In this document: positions 14,093 to 22,925 of the stretch, in pieces
How positions within the stretch are numbered: the stretch's first letter is position 1
How the letters are laid out: each line of letters starts with the position of its first letter
DNA from: Kitasatospora gansuensis
GTDB lineage: Bacteria > Actinomycetota > Actinomycetes > Streptomycetales > Streptomycetaceae
NCBI RefSeq assembly: GCF_014203705.1
Contig: NZ_JACHJR010000001.1
Coordinates: 2,294,001-2,358,000, forward strand
Reading direction: 5' to 3'
DNA length: 64,000 nucleotides
Program-made: the position numbers and the translations under genes
Notes under the pieces: model-generated
Told to the model about the DNA's origin: nothing
What the model saw: the letters and a program-made list of their open reading frames with translations, nothing else
Database searches by the model: none

Positions 14093-15478
14093 TCAGCTGA
14101 TGACGGTGACCTCGCCGATGCCCAACTCCCGTACCTGGTCCGCGATCACGGCCGCGTCGCCGACCAGCACGGTGACCAGCCGGTCCGGCGGGAAGGCGGC
14201 GACCACGGCTTCGGTGGCGGCGGCGGTGTCGAGGGCGGCGAGCTGCCGGTAGATCTCGGCCTGGTAGTCGTCGGGCAGGTACTGCTCGACCTGGTCGGCC
14301 AGGGTGGCGGCGACCGAGCCGGCCGTCTCGTACTTGAGCGGGGCGACCCCGACCAGGAACTGGACGGCCTCGTCGCGCTCGGCGTCGGTCAGGCCCTCGG
14401 CGGCCAGGGTGCGCAGGATGGTCCAGGTGTCGGCCAGCGCGGGGGCGGTGGAGGCGGTGTCCACCGAGCCGCTGATGGCGATCAGCGCGCGGCCGGTGCC
14501 CTCGGCGTTGGAGCGCAGCGGCTGGGCGAAGGCCCGGACGCCGTAGGTGTAGCCCTTCTCCTCGCGCAGCACGCGGTCGAGCCGGGAGGTGAGGGTGCCG
14601 CCGAGGCAGTAGGTGCCGAGGATCTGGGCGGCCCACAGCGGGTCGTGGCGGTCGGGGCCGATCCGGCCGATCAGCAGCTGGGTCTGGACCGAGCCGGGGC
14701 GGTCGACGATGACGACCCGTCCGGCGTCGTCGGCGGTGACCGGGGCGTGCGTGCCGGCGGCGGTGGGGGCGGCGGTCCAGCCGCCGAGGGTGGCTTCGAG
14801 CAGCGCGCCGAGGTCGAGGCCGGTCAGGTCGCCGACCACCACGGCGGTGGCGGTGGCGGGCCGGACGTGGTCGGCGTAGAAGGACTGGACGGCGGCCCGG
14901 GTGATGTTCTTGACGGTGTCGGCGGTGCCGCTGCGCGGGCGGGAGAGCCGGTCGGCCTCCTCGAACAGCGTGGCGTAGAGCGCCTTGGCGGCGCGGCGGG
15001 CCGGGTTGGCCTGCTCGTGCACGATCTCGTCGAGGCGGTTGGCGACCAGCCGCTCGATCTCGTCCTCGGGGAGGGCGGGGGCGCGCAGGGCGTCGGCGAG
15101 CAGGGTGAGGCCGCGCTCCAGGCGGGAGGCCGGGACCTCCAGGGAGACCCGGATGCCGGGGTGGTCGGCGTGCGCGTCCAGGGTGGCGCCGGCCCGCTCG
15201 AGCTCGCCGGCGTACTGCTCGGCGGTGAGGGTGTCGGTGCCTTCGCTGAGGGCGCGGGCGAGGATGTTGGCGATGCCGTCCAGGCCGTCCGGTTCGGCGG
15301 CCAGCGGGGCGTCCAACTGGATCTCGACGGCGACGAGTTGCTGGCCGGGGCGGTTGCAGTGCAGCACCGTGAGACCGTTGGCCAGGGTGGTGCGCTCGGG
15401 GGCCGGGAAGGCCCAGGGGCTGGGGGTGCCCGCGGCGGGCTGCGGGTGGAAGGTCATGGTGGGGGTGGGGTCGGTCAT
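14093..15478 (-). CDS. M16 family peptidase-like protein lacking the HxxEH zinc motif
   Basis: The product is 461 aa from ATG 15478. It has the M16 fold: an N-terminal half resembling LANGLTVLHCNRPGQQLVAV and a C-terminal half with EEKGYTYGVRAFAQPL. Where active members carry HxxEH, this protein reads DGIANILARALSEG, so it cannot bind catalytic zinc in the usual way. It starts in a 4-bp ATGA overlap with the upstream M16 gene, which does carry the motif. The pair therefore probably forms a heterodimer in which one subunit is catalytic and this one recognises substrate, as in mitochondrial processing peptidase. Confidence 0.85.
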   Translation of the reverse strand: MTDPTPTMTFHPQPAAGTPSPWAFPAPERTTLANGLTVLHCNRPGQQLVAVEIQLDAPLAAEPDGLDGIANILARALSEGTDTLTAEQYAGELERAGATLDAHADHPGIRVSLEVPASRLERGLTLLADALRAPALPEDEIERLVANRLDEIVHEQANPARRAAKALYATLFEEADRLSRPRSGTADTVKNITRAAVQSFYADHVRPATATAVVVGDLTGLDLGALLEATLGGWTAAPTAAGTHAPVTADDAGRVVIVDRPGSVQTQLLIGRIGPDRHDPLWAAQILGTYCLGGTLTSRLDRVLREEKGYTYGVRAFAQPLRSNAEGTGRALIAISGSVDTASTAPALADTWTILRTLAAEGLTDAERDEAVQFLVGVAPLKYETAGSVAATLADQVEQYLPDDYQAEIYRQLAALDTAAATEAVVAAFPPDRLVTVLVGDAAVIADQVRELGIGEVTVIS

Positions 15479-16809
15479 GCCGCCGCCTCCTCGTCCTCGG
15501 TCTCGGCAGCGTCGTCGGTGGTGGTGGGCTCGTACACCAGGACGGCCCGGTTGTCGGGGCGCAGCCGGGCGGTGGCGAGTGCCTTGACCTCGTCGGCGGT
15601 GACGTCGAGGACCTTGCCGAGCGCGTCGTTGAGCAGCTTGGGGTCGCCGAACAGGACGGCGTAGCGGCAGAGTTCGTCGGCTCGGCCGGCCACGGTGGTG
15701 AGCCGGTCGAGCCACTCGCGCTCGATCTGGGCCTGGGCGCGCTCGAGTTCCTCGGCGGTGGGGCCTTCGGCGGCGAACCGGGCGAGCTCCTCGTCGACGG
15801 CGGTCTCGATCTGCTCGATGGTGGCGTCGCCGGAGGTCTTGACGTCGAGCCAGCCGAGCGAGGGGGCGCCGGCCAGCCGGAGCAGGCCGAAGCCGGCCGT
15901 GACGGCGGTGCGGTCGCGGCGGACCAGGCGGTTGTAGAGCCGGCTGGACTCGCCGGAGCCGAGGATGGTGAGCGCCAGGTCGGCGGCGTCGGCCTCGCGG
16001 GTGCCGTCGTGCGGCAGGCGGTAGGCGGCCATCAACGCCCGGGAGGGGACGTCCTCCTGGACGAGTTCGCGGATCTCCTGGCCGATCACCTCGGGCAGGG
16101 TGCCGTCGCGCGGCGGCTGCTTGCCGTCGTGGGCGGGGATGGTGCCGAAGTACTTCTCGACCCAGGCGATGGTCTGCTCGGGGTCGAGGTCGCCGACGAT
16201 GGAGAGCACGGCGTTGTTGGGCGCGTAGTACGTCCGGAAGAACGTCCGGGCGTCCTCCAGGGTGGCCGCGTCCAGGTCGGCCATCGAGCCGATCGGGGTG
16301 TGGTGGTACGGGTGGCCGTCCGGGAAGGAGAGCGCGGTGAGCTTCTCGAAGGCGGTGCCGTACGGGACGTTGTCGTAGCGCTGGCGGCGCTCGTTCTTGA
16401 CGACGTCGCGCTGGTTCTCCATCGAGGTGTCGTCGAGGGCGGCCAGCAGCGAGCCCATCCGGTCGGCCTCCAGCCAGAGCGCGAGCTCCAGTTGGTGGGC
16501 CGGCATGGTCTCGAAGTAGTTGGTGCGCTCGAAGCTGGTGGTGCCGTTGAGGGAGCCGCCGGCGCCCTGGACCAGTTCGAAGTGGCCGTTGTTGGACACG
16601 TTCGCCGAGCCCTGGAACATCAGGTGCTCGAACAGGTGGGCCAGGCCGGTGCGCCCCTTCACCTCGTGGCGGGAGCCGACGTCGTACCAGAGGCAGACGG
16701 CGGTCACCGGGGTGAGGTGGTCCTCGGAGAGCACCACGCGCAGGCCGTTGGCCAGGCGGTGCTCGGTGATGGCGAGGCCTCGGGTGGAGGCGGGGGCCGG
16801 GTTGGCCAT
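15475..16809 (-). CDS. M16 family zinc metallopeptidase (catalytic subunit)
   Basis: The product is 444 aa from ATG 16809, with GGAAGGA upstream. The inverted zinc motif HLFEH (in TGLAHLFEHLMFQGS) with the downstream glutamate region marks an active M16 peptidase. The characteristic VGSRHEVKGRTGLAH block and the late R/Y region (GSGESSRLYNRLVRRD) are present. It has no signal peptide, so it is probably cytoplasmic. It is translationally coupled to the degenerate M16 gene downstream. Substrates are unknown. The divergent neighbour is parC. Confidence 0.9.
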   Translation of the reverse strand: MANPAPASTRGLAITEHRLANGLRVVLSEDHLTPVTAVCLWYDVGSRHEVKGRTGLAHLFEHLMFQGSANVSNNGHFELVQGAGGSLNGTTSFERTNYFETMPAHQLELALWLEADRMGSLLAALDDTSMENQRDVVKNERRQRYDNVPYGTAFEKLTALSFPDGHPYHHTPIGSMADLDAATLEDARTFFRTYYAPNNAVLSIVGDLDPEQTIAWVEKYFGTIPAHDGKQPPRDGTLPEVIGQEIRELVQEDVPSRALMAAYRLPHDGTREADAADLALTILGSGESSRLYNRLVRRDRTAVTAGFGLLRLAGAPSLGWLDVKTSGDATIEQIETAVDEELARFAAEGPTAEELERAQAQIEREWLDRLTTVAGRADELCRYAVLFGDPKLLNDALGKVLDVTADEVKALATARLRPDNRAVLVYEPTTTDDAAETEDEEAAA

Positions 16810-17071
16810 GCTGGGTCCTTCCCGTCTTCGAGTCGTCGGTCCGGGCGGCTGGAATGCCGTTCCCTCATTGTGGTGCAACGCGTGAGGCGCTTGGATGTGC
16901 CCGCGCCAGCAGGGCGTTCGCCACGGGCGGAAGTGGGCTCGACAGGTCCTCGGGGGGAGGGGGTTGACCGAGGCTGTCGGTGCGAGGGTCCACAATGGGG
17001 GGCGCCGTACCCCAGCAGCCCCCCGGACAGTTACCGAAGTACCGTCAGAGACGCAAGGGAGCCCCGCCGCG

Positions 17072-19525
17072 ATGGCCCGCCGCAGTTCGCCCACCCCGCC
17101 GCCCGGAGACTTCGAGGAGCGCATCCTCGACGTGGACGTGGTGGACGAGATGCAGGGCTCCTTCCTGGAGTACGCCTACTCGGTCATCTACTCCCGTGCT
17201 CTGCCCGATGCCCGGGACGGCCTCAAGCCGGTGCACCGGCGCATCCTGTACCAAGCCAACGAGATGGGCCTGCGCCCCGAGCGCGCGCACGTGAAGTGCG
17301 CCCGCGTGGTCGGTGAGGTGATGGGCCGTCTGCACCCGCACGGTGACGCCTCGATCTACGACTCCGTGGTCCGGATGGCACAGTCGTTCTCGATGCGGCT
17401 GCCGCTGATCGACGGTCACGGGAACTTCGGTTCGCTCGGCAACGACGACCCGCCGGCCGCGATGCGGTACACCGAGGCGCGGCTGACCTCGGCCTCGATG
17501 GCGCTGGTGGAGTCGATCCACGAGGACACCGTCGATTTCGGGCCGAACTACGACGGCAGCGAGCAGGAGCCCACCGTGCTCCCCGCCGCCTTCCCGAACC
17601 TGCTGGTGAACGGCGCCTCGGGCATCGCGGTCGGGATGGCGACCAACATGCCGCCGCACAACCTGGCCGAGGTGGTGGCCGCCGCCCGGCATCTGATCAA
17701 GCATCCGACGGCGGATCTCGACACCCTGATGCGGTTCGTGCCGGGTCCCGACCTGCCGACCGGCGGCCGGATCGTCGGCCTGTCCGGCATCCGGGACGCG
17801 TACGAGTCGGGCCGAGGCACCTTCAAGATCCGGGCGACGGTCTCGATCGAGGCGGTGACGGCGCGCCGCAAGGGCATCGTGGTCACCGAGCTGCCGTTCA
17901 CGGTCGGTCCGGAGAAGGTGATCGCCAAGATCAAGGACCTGGTCGGGTCGAAGAAGCTCCAGGGCATCGCCGACGTCAAGGACCTGACGGACCGTGCGCA
18001 CGGTCTGCGCCTGGTGATCGAGGTGAAGAACGGCTTCGTGCCGGAGGCCCTGCTCGAGCAGCTCTACAAGCTGACGCCGATGGAGGAGACCTTCGGCATC
18101 AACAACGTGGCGCTGGTCGACGGCCAGCCGCTGACGCTGGGTCTGAAGGAGCTGCTCGAGGTCTACGTCGACCACCGCTTCACGGTGGTCCGGCGGCGCA
18201 GCGACTTCCGGCGGCGCAAGCGCCAGGAGCGGCTGCACCTGGTCGAGGGTCTGCTGGTCGCGCTGGTCGACATCGACGAGGTGATCGCGATCATCCGGTC
18301 GAGCGAGAACGCGACGCAGGCCAAGGAGCGCCTGATGGAGCGTTTCTCCCTGTCGGAGACCCAGACCACGTACATCCTGGACACCCCGCTGCGCCGGCTC
18401 ACCCGGTTCGACCGGGTGGAGCTGGAGGCGGAGCAGGCCAAGCTGCTCTCGGAGATCGCGGACCTGACCGAGATCCTGGAGTCGGACAACAAGCTGCGCA
18501 GCGTGGTGTCGAACGAACTCGGGGCGGTGTCCAAGCAGTTCGGCACCGAGCGGCGGACGGTGCTGCTGGAGGCCGGCGCGGTGCCGGCCGCCACCCTGTC
18601 GGTGCCGCTGGAGGTCGCGGACGACCCGTGCCGGGTGCTGCTCTCCTCGACCGGCCTGCTGGCCCGGCTGGCGGACGGCGAGCCGGTGGAGCCGTCGGAT
18701 TCGCGGGCCAAGCACGACGTGGTGGTGTCGGCGGTGTCGGCCACCGCCCGGGGTGACGTGGGTGTGGTCACCTCGGCCGGGCGGGCGCTGCGGCTGCCGG
18801 TGATCGACCTGCCCGCGCTGCCGCCGTCGCCGACGCTGTCGTTGGCGGGCGGGGCGCAGGTCAGCGAGTTCCTCCGGCTGGAGGACGGTGAGCGGGTGAT
18901 CGGGCTGACCACGCTGGACGAGTCCTCGCCGGGGCTGGCGCTGGGCACGGTGCAGGGTGTGGTGAAGCGGGTGGTGCCGGAGTGGCCCGCCAACAAGGAC
19001 GAGTTCGAGGTGATCGCCCTCAAGGAGGGCGACGCCGTGATCGGTGCGGTCGAACTGCGGACGGGTGAGGAGGACTTGGTCTTCATCACCTCGGACGCGC
19101 AGTTGCTGCGCTACCCGGCGGGTCAGGTCCGTCCGCAGGGCCGCCCGGCGGGCGGTATGGCGGGCGTGAAGCTGGCGGACGGCGCGCGGGTGCTCTCGTT
19201 CACGGCGGTGGACCCGGCGGTGGACGCGGTGGTGGTCTCGGTCGCGGCGGCCTCGGCGACGCTGACGGGTGGTGAGCACACCAGCTGGAAGGTCACGCCG
19301 TTCGAGCAGTACCCGCGGAAGGGGCGGGCCACGGGCGGGGTGCGCTGCCAGCGCTTCCTGCGGGGTGAGGACGCGCTGGCCTTCGCCTGGGCGGGCCCGG
19401 CTCCGGCCCGGGCGGCCACGGCGGCGGGCGCTCCGGTCTCCTTGCCGGAGCGTGACCCTCGCCGGGACGGCTCCGGCACTCCGGTGACGGGCACGATCGC
19501 GGTGGTGGCGGGGCCGGCCTCGTAG
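17072..19525 (+). CDS. parC: DNA topoisomerase IV subunit A
   Basis: The product is 817 aa from ATG 17072. It is the breakage-reunion subunit that, with ParE (encoded 10 kb away), decatenates chromosomes. The catalytic tyrosine is Tyr133 in AMRYTEARL, and the quinolone-determining region is HPHGDASIYDSVV (about 88-100). An N-terminal winged-helix/tower region is followed by a coiled coil and a C-terminal beta-pinwheel (about 500-800) with degenerate GyrA-box-like blades. The frame is open further upstream, but ATG 17072 gives the normal N-terminus and has GGGAG about 12 nt before it. There is a large antisense open frame across it, a GC-rich artefact. Confidence 0.92.
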   Translation: MARRSSPTPPPGDFEERILDVDVVDEMQGSFLEYAYSVIYSRALPDARDGLKPVHRRILYQANEMGLRPERAHVKCARVVGEVMGRLHPHGDASIYDSVVRMAQSFSMRLPLIDGHGNFGSLGNDDPPAAMRYTEARLTSASMALVESIHEDTVDFGPNYDGSEQEPTVLPAAFPNLLVNGASGIAVGMATNMPPHNLAEVVAAARHLIKHPTADLDTLMRFVPGPDLPTGGRIVGLSGIRDAYESGRGTFKIRATVSIEAVTARRKGIVVTELPFTVGPEKVIAKIKDLVGSKKLQGIADVKDLTDRAHGLRLVIEVKNGFVPEALLEQLYKLTPMEETFGINNVALVDGQPLTLGLKELLEVYVDHRFTVVRRRSDFRRRKRQERLHLVEGLLVALVDIDEVIAIIRSSENATQAKERLMERFSLSETQTTYILDTPLRRLTRFDRVELEAEQAKLLSEIADLTEILESDNKLRSVVSNELGAVSKQFGTERRTVLLEAGAVPAATLSVPLEVADDPCRVLLSSTGLLARLADGEPVEPSDSRAKHDVVVSAVSATARGDVGVVTSAGRALRLPVIDLPALPPSPTLSLAGGAQVSEFLRLEDGERVIGLTTLDESSPGLALGTVQGVVKRVVPEWPANKDEFEVIALKEGDAVIGAVELRTGEEDLVFITSDAQLLRYPAGQVRPQGRPAGGMAGVKLADGARVLSFTAVDPAVDAVVVSVAAASATLTGGEHTSWKVTPFEQYPRKGRATGGVRCQRFLRGEDALAFAWAGPAPARAATAAGAPVSLPERDPRRDGSGTPVTGTIAVVAGPAS

Positions 19526-19538
19526 GCAACGGAGAAAC

Positions 19539-19674
19539 CATCTACGGTCAGGGGCTCGGGGAACGGCGACGAGATCTGGCGTGCGGGTCAAAATGCAAAG
19601 TGCCTGACCACGCACGGACGGATCACCTTTTACGAGGTCGGCGTCGCAGTTCCCCGAGCCCCTGACCGTAGATG
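19539..19674. repeat. MITE-like intergenic inverted-repeat element, copy 2
   Basis: This 136-bp element is bounded by a perfect 26-bp inverted repeat: 19539-19564, starting CATCTACGGTCAGGGGCT, against 19649-19674. After one mismatch a further 6 bp pair. The interior matches the copy at 3948-4064 in order and orientation, with an insertion of a few bases around CGCACGGACGG. Here the arms extend 4 bp further outward. It lies between the parC stop and the next gene on the same strand, so a transcript through it would form a very long hairpin. Confidence 0.87.
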
Positions 19675-19716
19675 CTGAAGCGCCTGCGAATGGCGCCCGA
19701 GGGTAGCCTTGCCTGC

Positions 19717-20634
19717 GTGAGCACCTGTGCAACGTTGTCGCGCGAACTGACCGAGCCGCTGGCTGCCACTGCCGCGACGGCGGCGACCTGGCTGCTGGTG
19801 GAGCAGGCCGGGCCGTGGGGCGCGAAGGCGCTGACCGAGAGCCACCTGGATGCCGGGGTGGGGCGGGCGCTGGACGCCGCGTCGGCGGGTACGGGGGTGC
19901 GGGTCGCGCTGATCCGGCGGCCGGGGCGGCATGCGGACTGTCTGCCGACCGCCCGGCACGAGGTGATCGTGGCGCACACGGCGCCGGGCGCTTCCTGGGT
20001 GCGGCGCACCCAGGTGACCGATCCGGCCGAGCTGCTGGCGCTGGACTTCGCCGCGCTGGGGGCGGGCGTGCACGGCGGTCTGGGTACCGAGCACCGGGGC
20101 GACCCGCTGGCGCTGGTGTGCACCAACGGCCGGCGGGACCGCTGCTGTGCGCTGCTGGGTCGGCCGTTGGCGGCCGAGCTGGCGGCGGCCGGGCATGCCG
20201 AGGTGTGGGAGGCCACCCACCTGGGCGGGCACCGGTTCTCGCCCACCATGCTGGTGCTGCCGTTCGGGTACGCGTACGGGCGGCTGACGCCGACGGGGGC
20301 CAAGGAGGTGCTGGCGGCGACCGCCGCCGGGCACACCGTGACGGAGTGGTCGCGTGGCCGCTCGTACTGGGACCGGCCGGGCCAGGCCGCCGAGCAGGCC
20401 GTCCGGGTGCTGACCGGGGAGTTGGACGCCGACGCGCTGACCCTCACTCAGCAGGAGACCGCCGGGGCCGCCTGGTCGGTGACGGTCCGGCACTCCGACG
20501 GCCGCCGGTGGCTGGCCGAGGTGGTGCAGGGGGTCAGCGAGCCGCCCCGGGCGGAGAGCTGTGGCAAGAGCCCGGCCACCCCGGCCCGAATGGACGTCAG
20601 CTCACTGCGCGAACTGACGGCTGATCGGATCTGA
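19717..20634 (+). CDS. Sucrase/ferredoxin-like family protein
   Basis: The product is 305 aa from GTG 19717 (VSTCATLSRELTEPL). Family features are the N-terminal WLLVEQAGPWGAKAL block, CTNGRRDRCCALLGRPLA with clustered cysteines, and HLGGHRFSPTMLVLPFGYAYG, a thioredoxin-like ferredoxin fold in the central domain. The cysteines could bind a [2Fe-2S] cluster. The physiological role is unknown to me. An in-frame ATG at 19690 would add nine residues but overlaps the repeat-derived region. Its last 38 bp overlap the 3' end of the convergent membrane-protein gene. Confidence 0.82.
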   Translation: MSTCATLSRELTEPLAATAATAATWLLVEQAGPWGAKALTESHLDAGVGRALDAASAGTGVRVALIRRPGRHADCLPTARHEVIVAHTAPGASWVRRTQVTDPAELLALDFAALGAGVHGGLGTEHRGDPLALVCTNGRRDRCCALLGRPLAAELAAAGHAEVWEATHLGGHRFSPTMLVLPFGYAYGRLTPTGAKEVLAATAAGHTVTEWSRGRSYWDRPGQAAEQAVRVLTGELDADALTLTQQETAGAAWSVTVRHSDGRRWLAEVVQGVSEPPRAESCGKSPATPARMDVSSLRELTADRI

Positions 20635-21745
20635 GCCGGTCGGCCAGGGCGCAGGCCAGCGTCATCACCACGAGCGCGGCGGCCATCGCCCGCAGCAGGG
20701 CGCTCTCGTAGTAGACGTCGGTGATCAGTCGCACCGCCAGGTAGGCCGCCGCCAGTCCGGCCGCTCCACCCAGGACGAGCGGGAGCAGCGCGTCCCGGAC
20801 CGGCCGGTGCCACAGCGCGACCGCGCCGACCAGCAGGGCGCCGCCCGCCGCGAGCAGCGGGGTGTCGAAGGTGACGCCGTAGCGGATCGCCAGCGCGGGC
20901 ACCAGGAAGAGCACCAGCGAGCGGCGCAGGACGGCGTCCAGCGCGGCCACGCTCCGGCTCCCGGCGAGGCCCGGCCGCCACCGAGCGGTGACCGCCAGCA
21001 CCAGCAGGGCGAGCAGCAGATCGAGCCAACGGCCGCCCAGATGGCCGAGGTTGTAGAGCAGCGCGGTGTCGTAGACCACCATGACCAGCTGCCCGAGCGC
21101 CCAGAGCGAGGCGGCGAAGAGCAGCAGTCCGGCCGCCCCGGGCTCCCGGTCGGCGCCGGGTTCGCGCCGGGCGAGGGTGGTCAGCAGCGGTGCGGTGAGC
21201 AGGGCCGAGACGGTGCGGATCGCCAGGTCCTGGGTGGTCCACGGGTTGTACAGGCCCCACTCGACCACACCGAAGACCACGGTGTACGAGAGCGCGGCCG
21301 ACCACACCAGTGGCCGGGAGCCGAGCACCGTCCGGTAGAGCGCGGGGCTGAGCCGGCGCAGCACCGTCCCGTACGCGAGCAGCACGAACGGCAACTCCAG
21401 GAAGGCCTGCACCCGGAGCACGGTGGGCCCGAACAGCGTCGGGGCGGGCAGGTGGTCGGCGACCAGGCGGACCAGTGGGTTGCCGTCGGGCTGGGCGAAC
21501 CAGCCGGGCGGCAGGTAGCGGGTGACGAACCAGGTGTCGCCGCCGTGCACGCGCAGCAGGTAGGCGGCGCAGAGCAGTTGGTTGAGGTAGACCAGGCCGG
21601 TCACCCCGATCAGCAGCGCCTCCGGAGCGACCGTCCGGCCCACGATGGGTGGGGCCGGGCGGCGCAGCAGCCGGGGGCCGAGCGTCAGCCCGGCGAGCAC
21701 GGAGGCGGCCACGGAGGTGCCGATCAGGGCGGCGGTGACGGTCAT
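20597..21745 (-). CDS. Polytopic membrane protein, unknown function
   Basis: The product is 382 aa from ATG 21745. Roughly ten hydrophobic segments are spread through the whole length, with short polar loops; examples begin LLIGVTGLVYLNQLL, VWSAALSYTVVFGV and LVLFLVPALAIRYG. There is no signal peptide, binding motif or recognised domain. A loop rich in charged residues (ARREPGADREPG) lies about residue 190-205. Its 3' end overlaps the sucrase/ferredoxin gene by 38 bp, and a terminator follows the region upstream of its start rather than downstream. I do not recognise the family. Confidence 0.75.
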   Translation of the reverse strand: MTVTAALIGTSVAASVLAGLTLGPRLLRRPAPPIVGRTVAPEALLIGVTGLVYLNQLLCAAYLLRVHGGDTWFVTRYLPPGWFAQPDGNPLVRLVADHLPAPTLFGPTVLRVQAFLELPFVLLAYGTVLRRLSPALYRTVLGSRPLVWSAALSYTVVFGVVEWGLYNPWTTQDLAIRTVSALLTAPLLTTLARREPGADREPGAAGLLLFAASLWALGQLVMVVYDTALLYNLGHLGGRWLDLLLALLVLAVTARWRPGLAGSRSVAALDAVLRRSLVLFLVPALAIRYGVTFDTPLLAAGGALLVGAVALWHRPVRDALLPLVLGGAAGLAAAYLAVRLITDVYYESALLRAMAAALVVMTLACALADRLRSDQPSVRAVS

Positions 21746-21758
21746 GCGGAGGGACGAT

Positions 21759-21793
21759 AGCCCCCGGCGCCGAGCGGATCGGCACCGGGGGCT
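21759..21793 (-). terminator. Terminator after the ABC transporter operon
   Basis: AGCCCCCGG pairs with CCGGGGGCT, with an inner GCCGA/TCGGC extension. The hairpin lies just beyond the 21-bp repeats that follow the substrate-binding protein gene and just before the start of the membrane-protein gene on the same strand. Confidence 0.7.
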
Positions 21794-21848
21794 GAGCGGG
21801 TGTCAGGCAGGACTGAGTGGGTCTCAGGCGGGACTGAGCGGGGGTCAG
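21793..21848. repeat. 21-bp tandem repeat ending in a stop codon
   Basis: Units TGAGCGGGTGTCAGGCAGGAC (21793-21813) and TGAGTGGGTCTCAGGCGGGAC (21814-21834) are followed by a partial third unit (21835-21848). The third unit contains the stop codon of the substrate-binding protein gene. The array extends from the terminator to the gene end, so it makes up the 3' untranslated region. Confidence 0.75.
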
Positions 21849-22891
21849 CCCGCCTTGGCGACGAACTCGGTGGTGTAGGTCCTCGAGAGGTCGATCGAGG
21901 CTTCCTTGCCCTTGACGTCGGGGTGGAAGGCGCCGAGCACGGCCAGGACGGTCTTCGGGCCCTCGGGAGGCATCACGCCGTCGGTGGTGAACATCGGCAG
22001 GGTGGCCTTGATCGCCTCGGCGTACTGTTCGGCGCCGCCCTGCGCGTAGTCGGCCGGCATCTGGGCGGCGATCTCGGCGGGGGTGTGGGTGGACATCCAC
22101 TTGAGGGTCTTCACGAAGGCGTTCGCCAGCTTCTGGGCGGTGTCCTTGTTCTTCTCGACCCAGTCGGTGTTCATGTAGAGCGAGGAGGAGGGGTAGAGCC
22201 CGCCGAGCGCGGCCTTGGAGCCCTCGGGGGTGCGCATGTCGTAGAGCACCGTGCCGATGTTCTTGGCCAGGATGGTGGCCACCGTCGGGTCGGTGGTCAT
22301 GCCGGCGTCGATGCTGCCCTGTTGCATGGCGGCGATGAAGGTCTGTCCGGCGCCGACCGCGATCGGGCTGAACTCGCTGACCGCGACGCCGTTCTTGACG
22401 GCGAGGTACTTGGTGAGGAAGTCGGTGGAGGAGCCGATGCTGGTGACGCCGAGCTTCTTGCCTTTGAAGTCCGCGCCGGTCTTGATCGCGTCGGCCTGCT
22501 TGGCGGAGACCACCTCGACCTCGCCGGGGGCCTGCGAGAACTGGACCACCGACTCGACGTTCTTGCCCTTGGCCTGAAGGTCGATGGTGTGGTCGTAGAA
22601 GCCGACGGCGCCCTGGACGTCCCCGGCGAGCAGCGCGGTGGTGGCGTTGACGCCGGCCGGTTCGCTCATCAGCTCGACGTTGACGCCGGCCTGGGCGAAG
22701 TGGCCGAGCCGCTGGGTGAGCATCGCGGGCAGGTAGATGACCTTGTCCAGGCCGCCGACCATGATCTTGACCTTGGGGCCGTCCACGGTCTGCCCGGCCT
22801 CGGCGTGGGTGGAGGAGGCGGCGTCGTTGGCACAGGCGGTGAGGGGGAGGAGCAGCGCGGCGGCGGCCGCGGCGGCGAGCATTCTGCGCAT
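21845..22891 (-). CDS. ABC transporter substrate-binding lipoprotein (nitrate/sulfonate/taurine type)
   Basis: The product is 348 aa from ATG 22891. A lipoprotein signal ends at LTAC with lipidated Cys20. The body is the NMT1/THI5-SsuA-like binding fold (GLDKVIYLPAMLTQRLGHFA, DVQGAVGFYDHTIDLQAKGK, KLGVTSIGSSTDFLTKYLAV). It would capture an organic nutrient outside the membrane for the permease and ATPase encoded just upstream on the same strand. Sulfonate, taurine, nitrate or a thiamine precursor are all possible; the sequence does not decide. A 21-bp tandem repeat and terminator follow. Confidence 0.87.
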   Translation of the reverse strand: MRRMLAAAAAAALLLPLTACANDAASSTHAEAGQTVDGPKVKIMVGGLDKVIYLPAMLTQRLGHFAQAGVNVELMSEPAGVNATTALLAGDVQGAVGFYDHTIDLQAKGKNVESVVQFSQAPGEVEVVSAKQADAIKTGADFKGKKLGVTSIGSSTDFLTKYLAVKNGVAVSEFSPIAVGAGQTFIAAMQQGSIDAGMTTDPTVATILAKNIGTVLYDMRTPEGSKAALGGLYPSSSLYMNTDWVEKNKDTAQKLANAFVKTLKWMSTHTPAEIAAQMPADYAQGGAEQYAEAIKATLPMFTTDGVMPPEGPKTVLAVLGAFHPDVKGKEASIDLSRTYTTEFVAKAG

Positions 22892-22925
22892 GGGTGGGCG
22901 CCTTTCTTGACGGAGGGTCAGCGGT

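Noticed and set aside
17045-19732. 895-codon open frame antisense to parC
   Set aside because: High GC makes long antisense frames; composition is Arg/Asp/His-rich with no domain, and parC on the other strand is certain.
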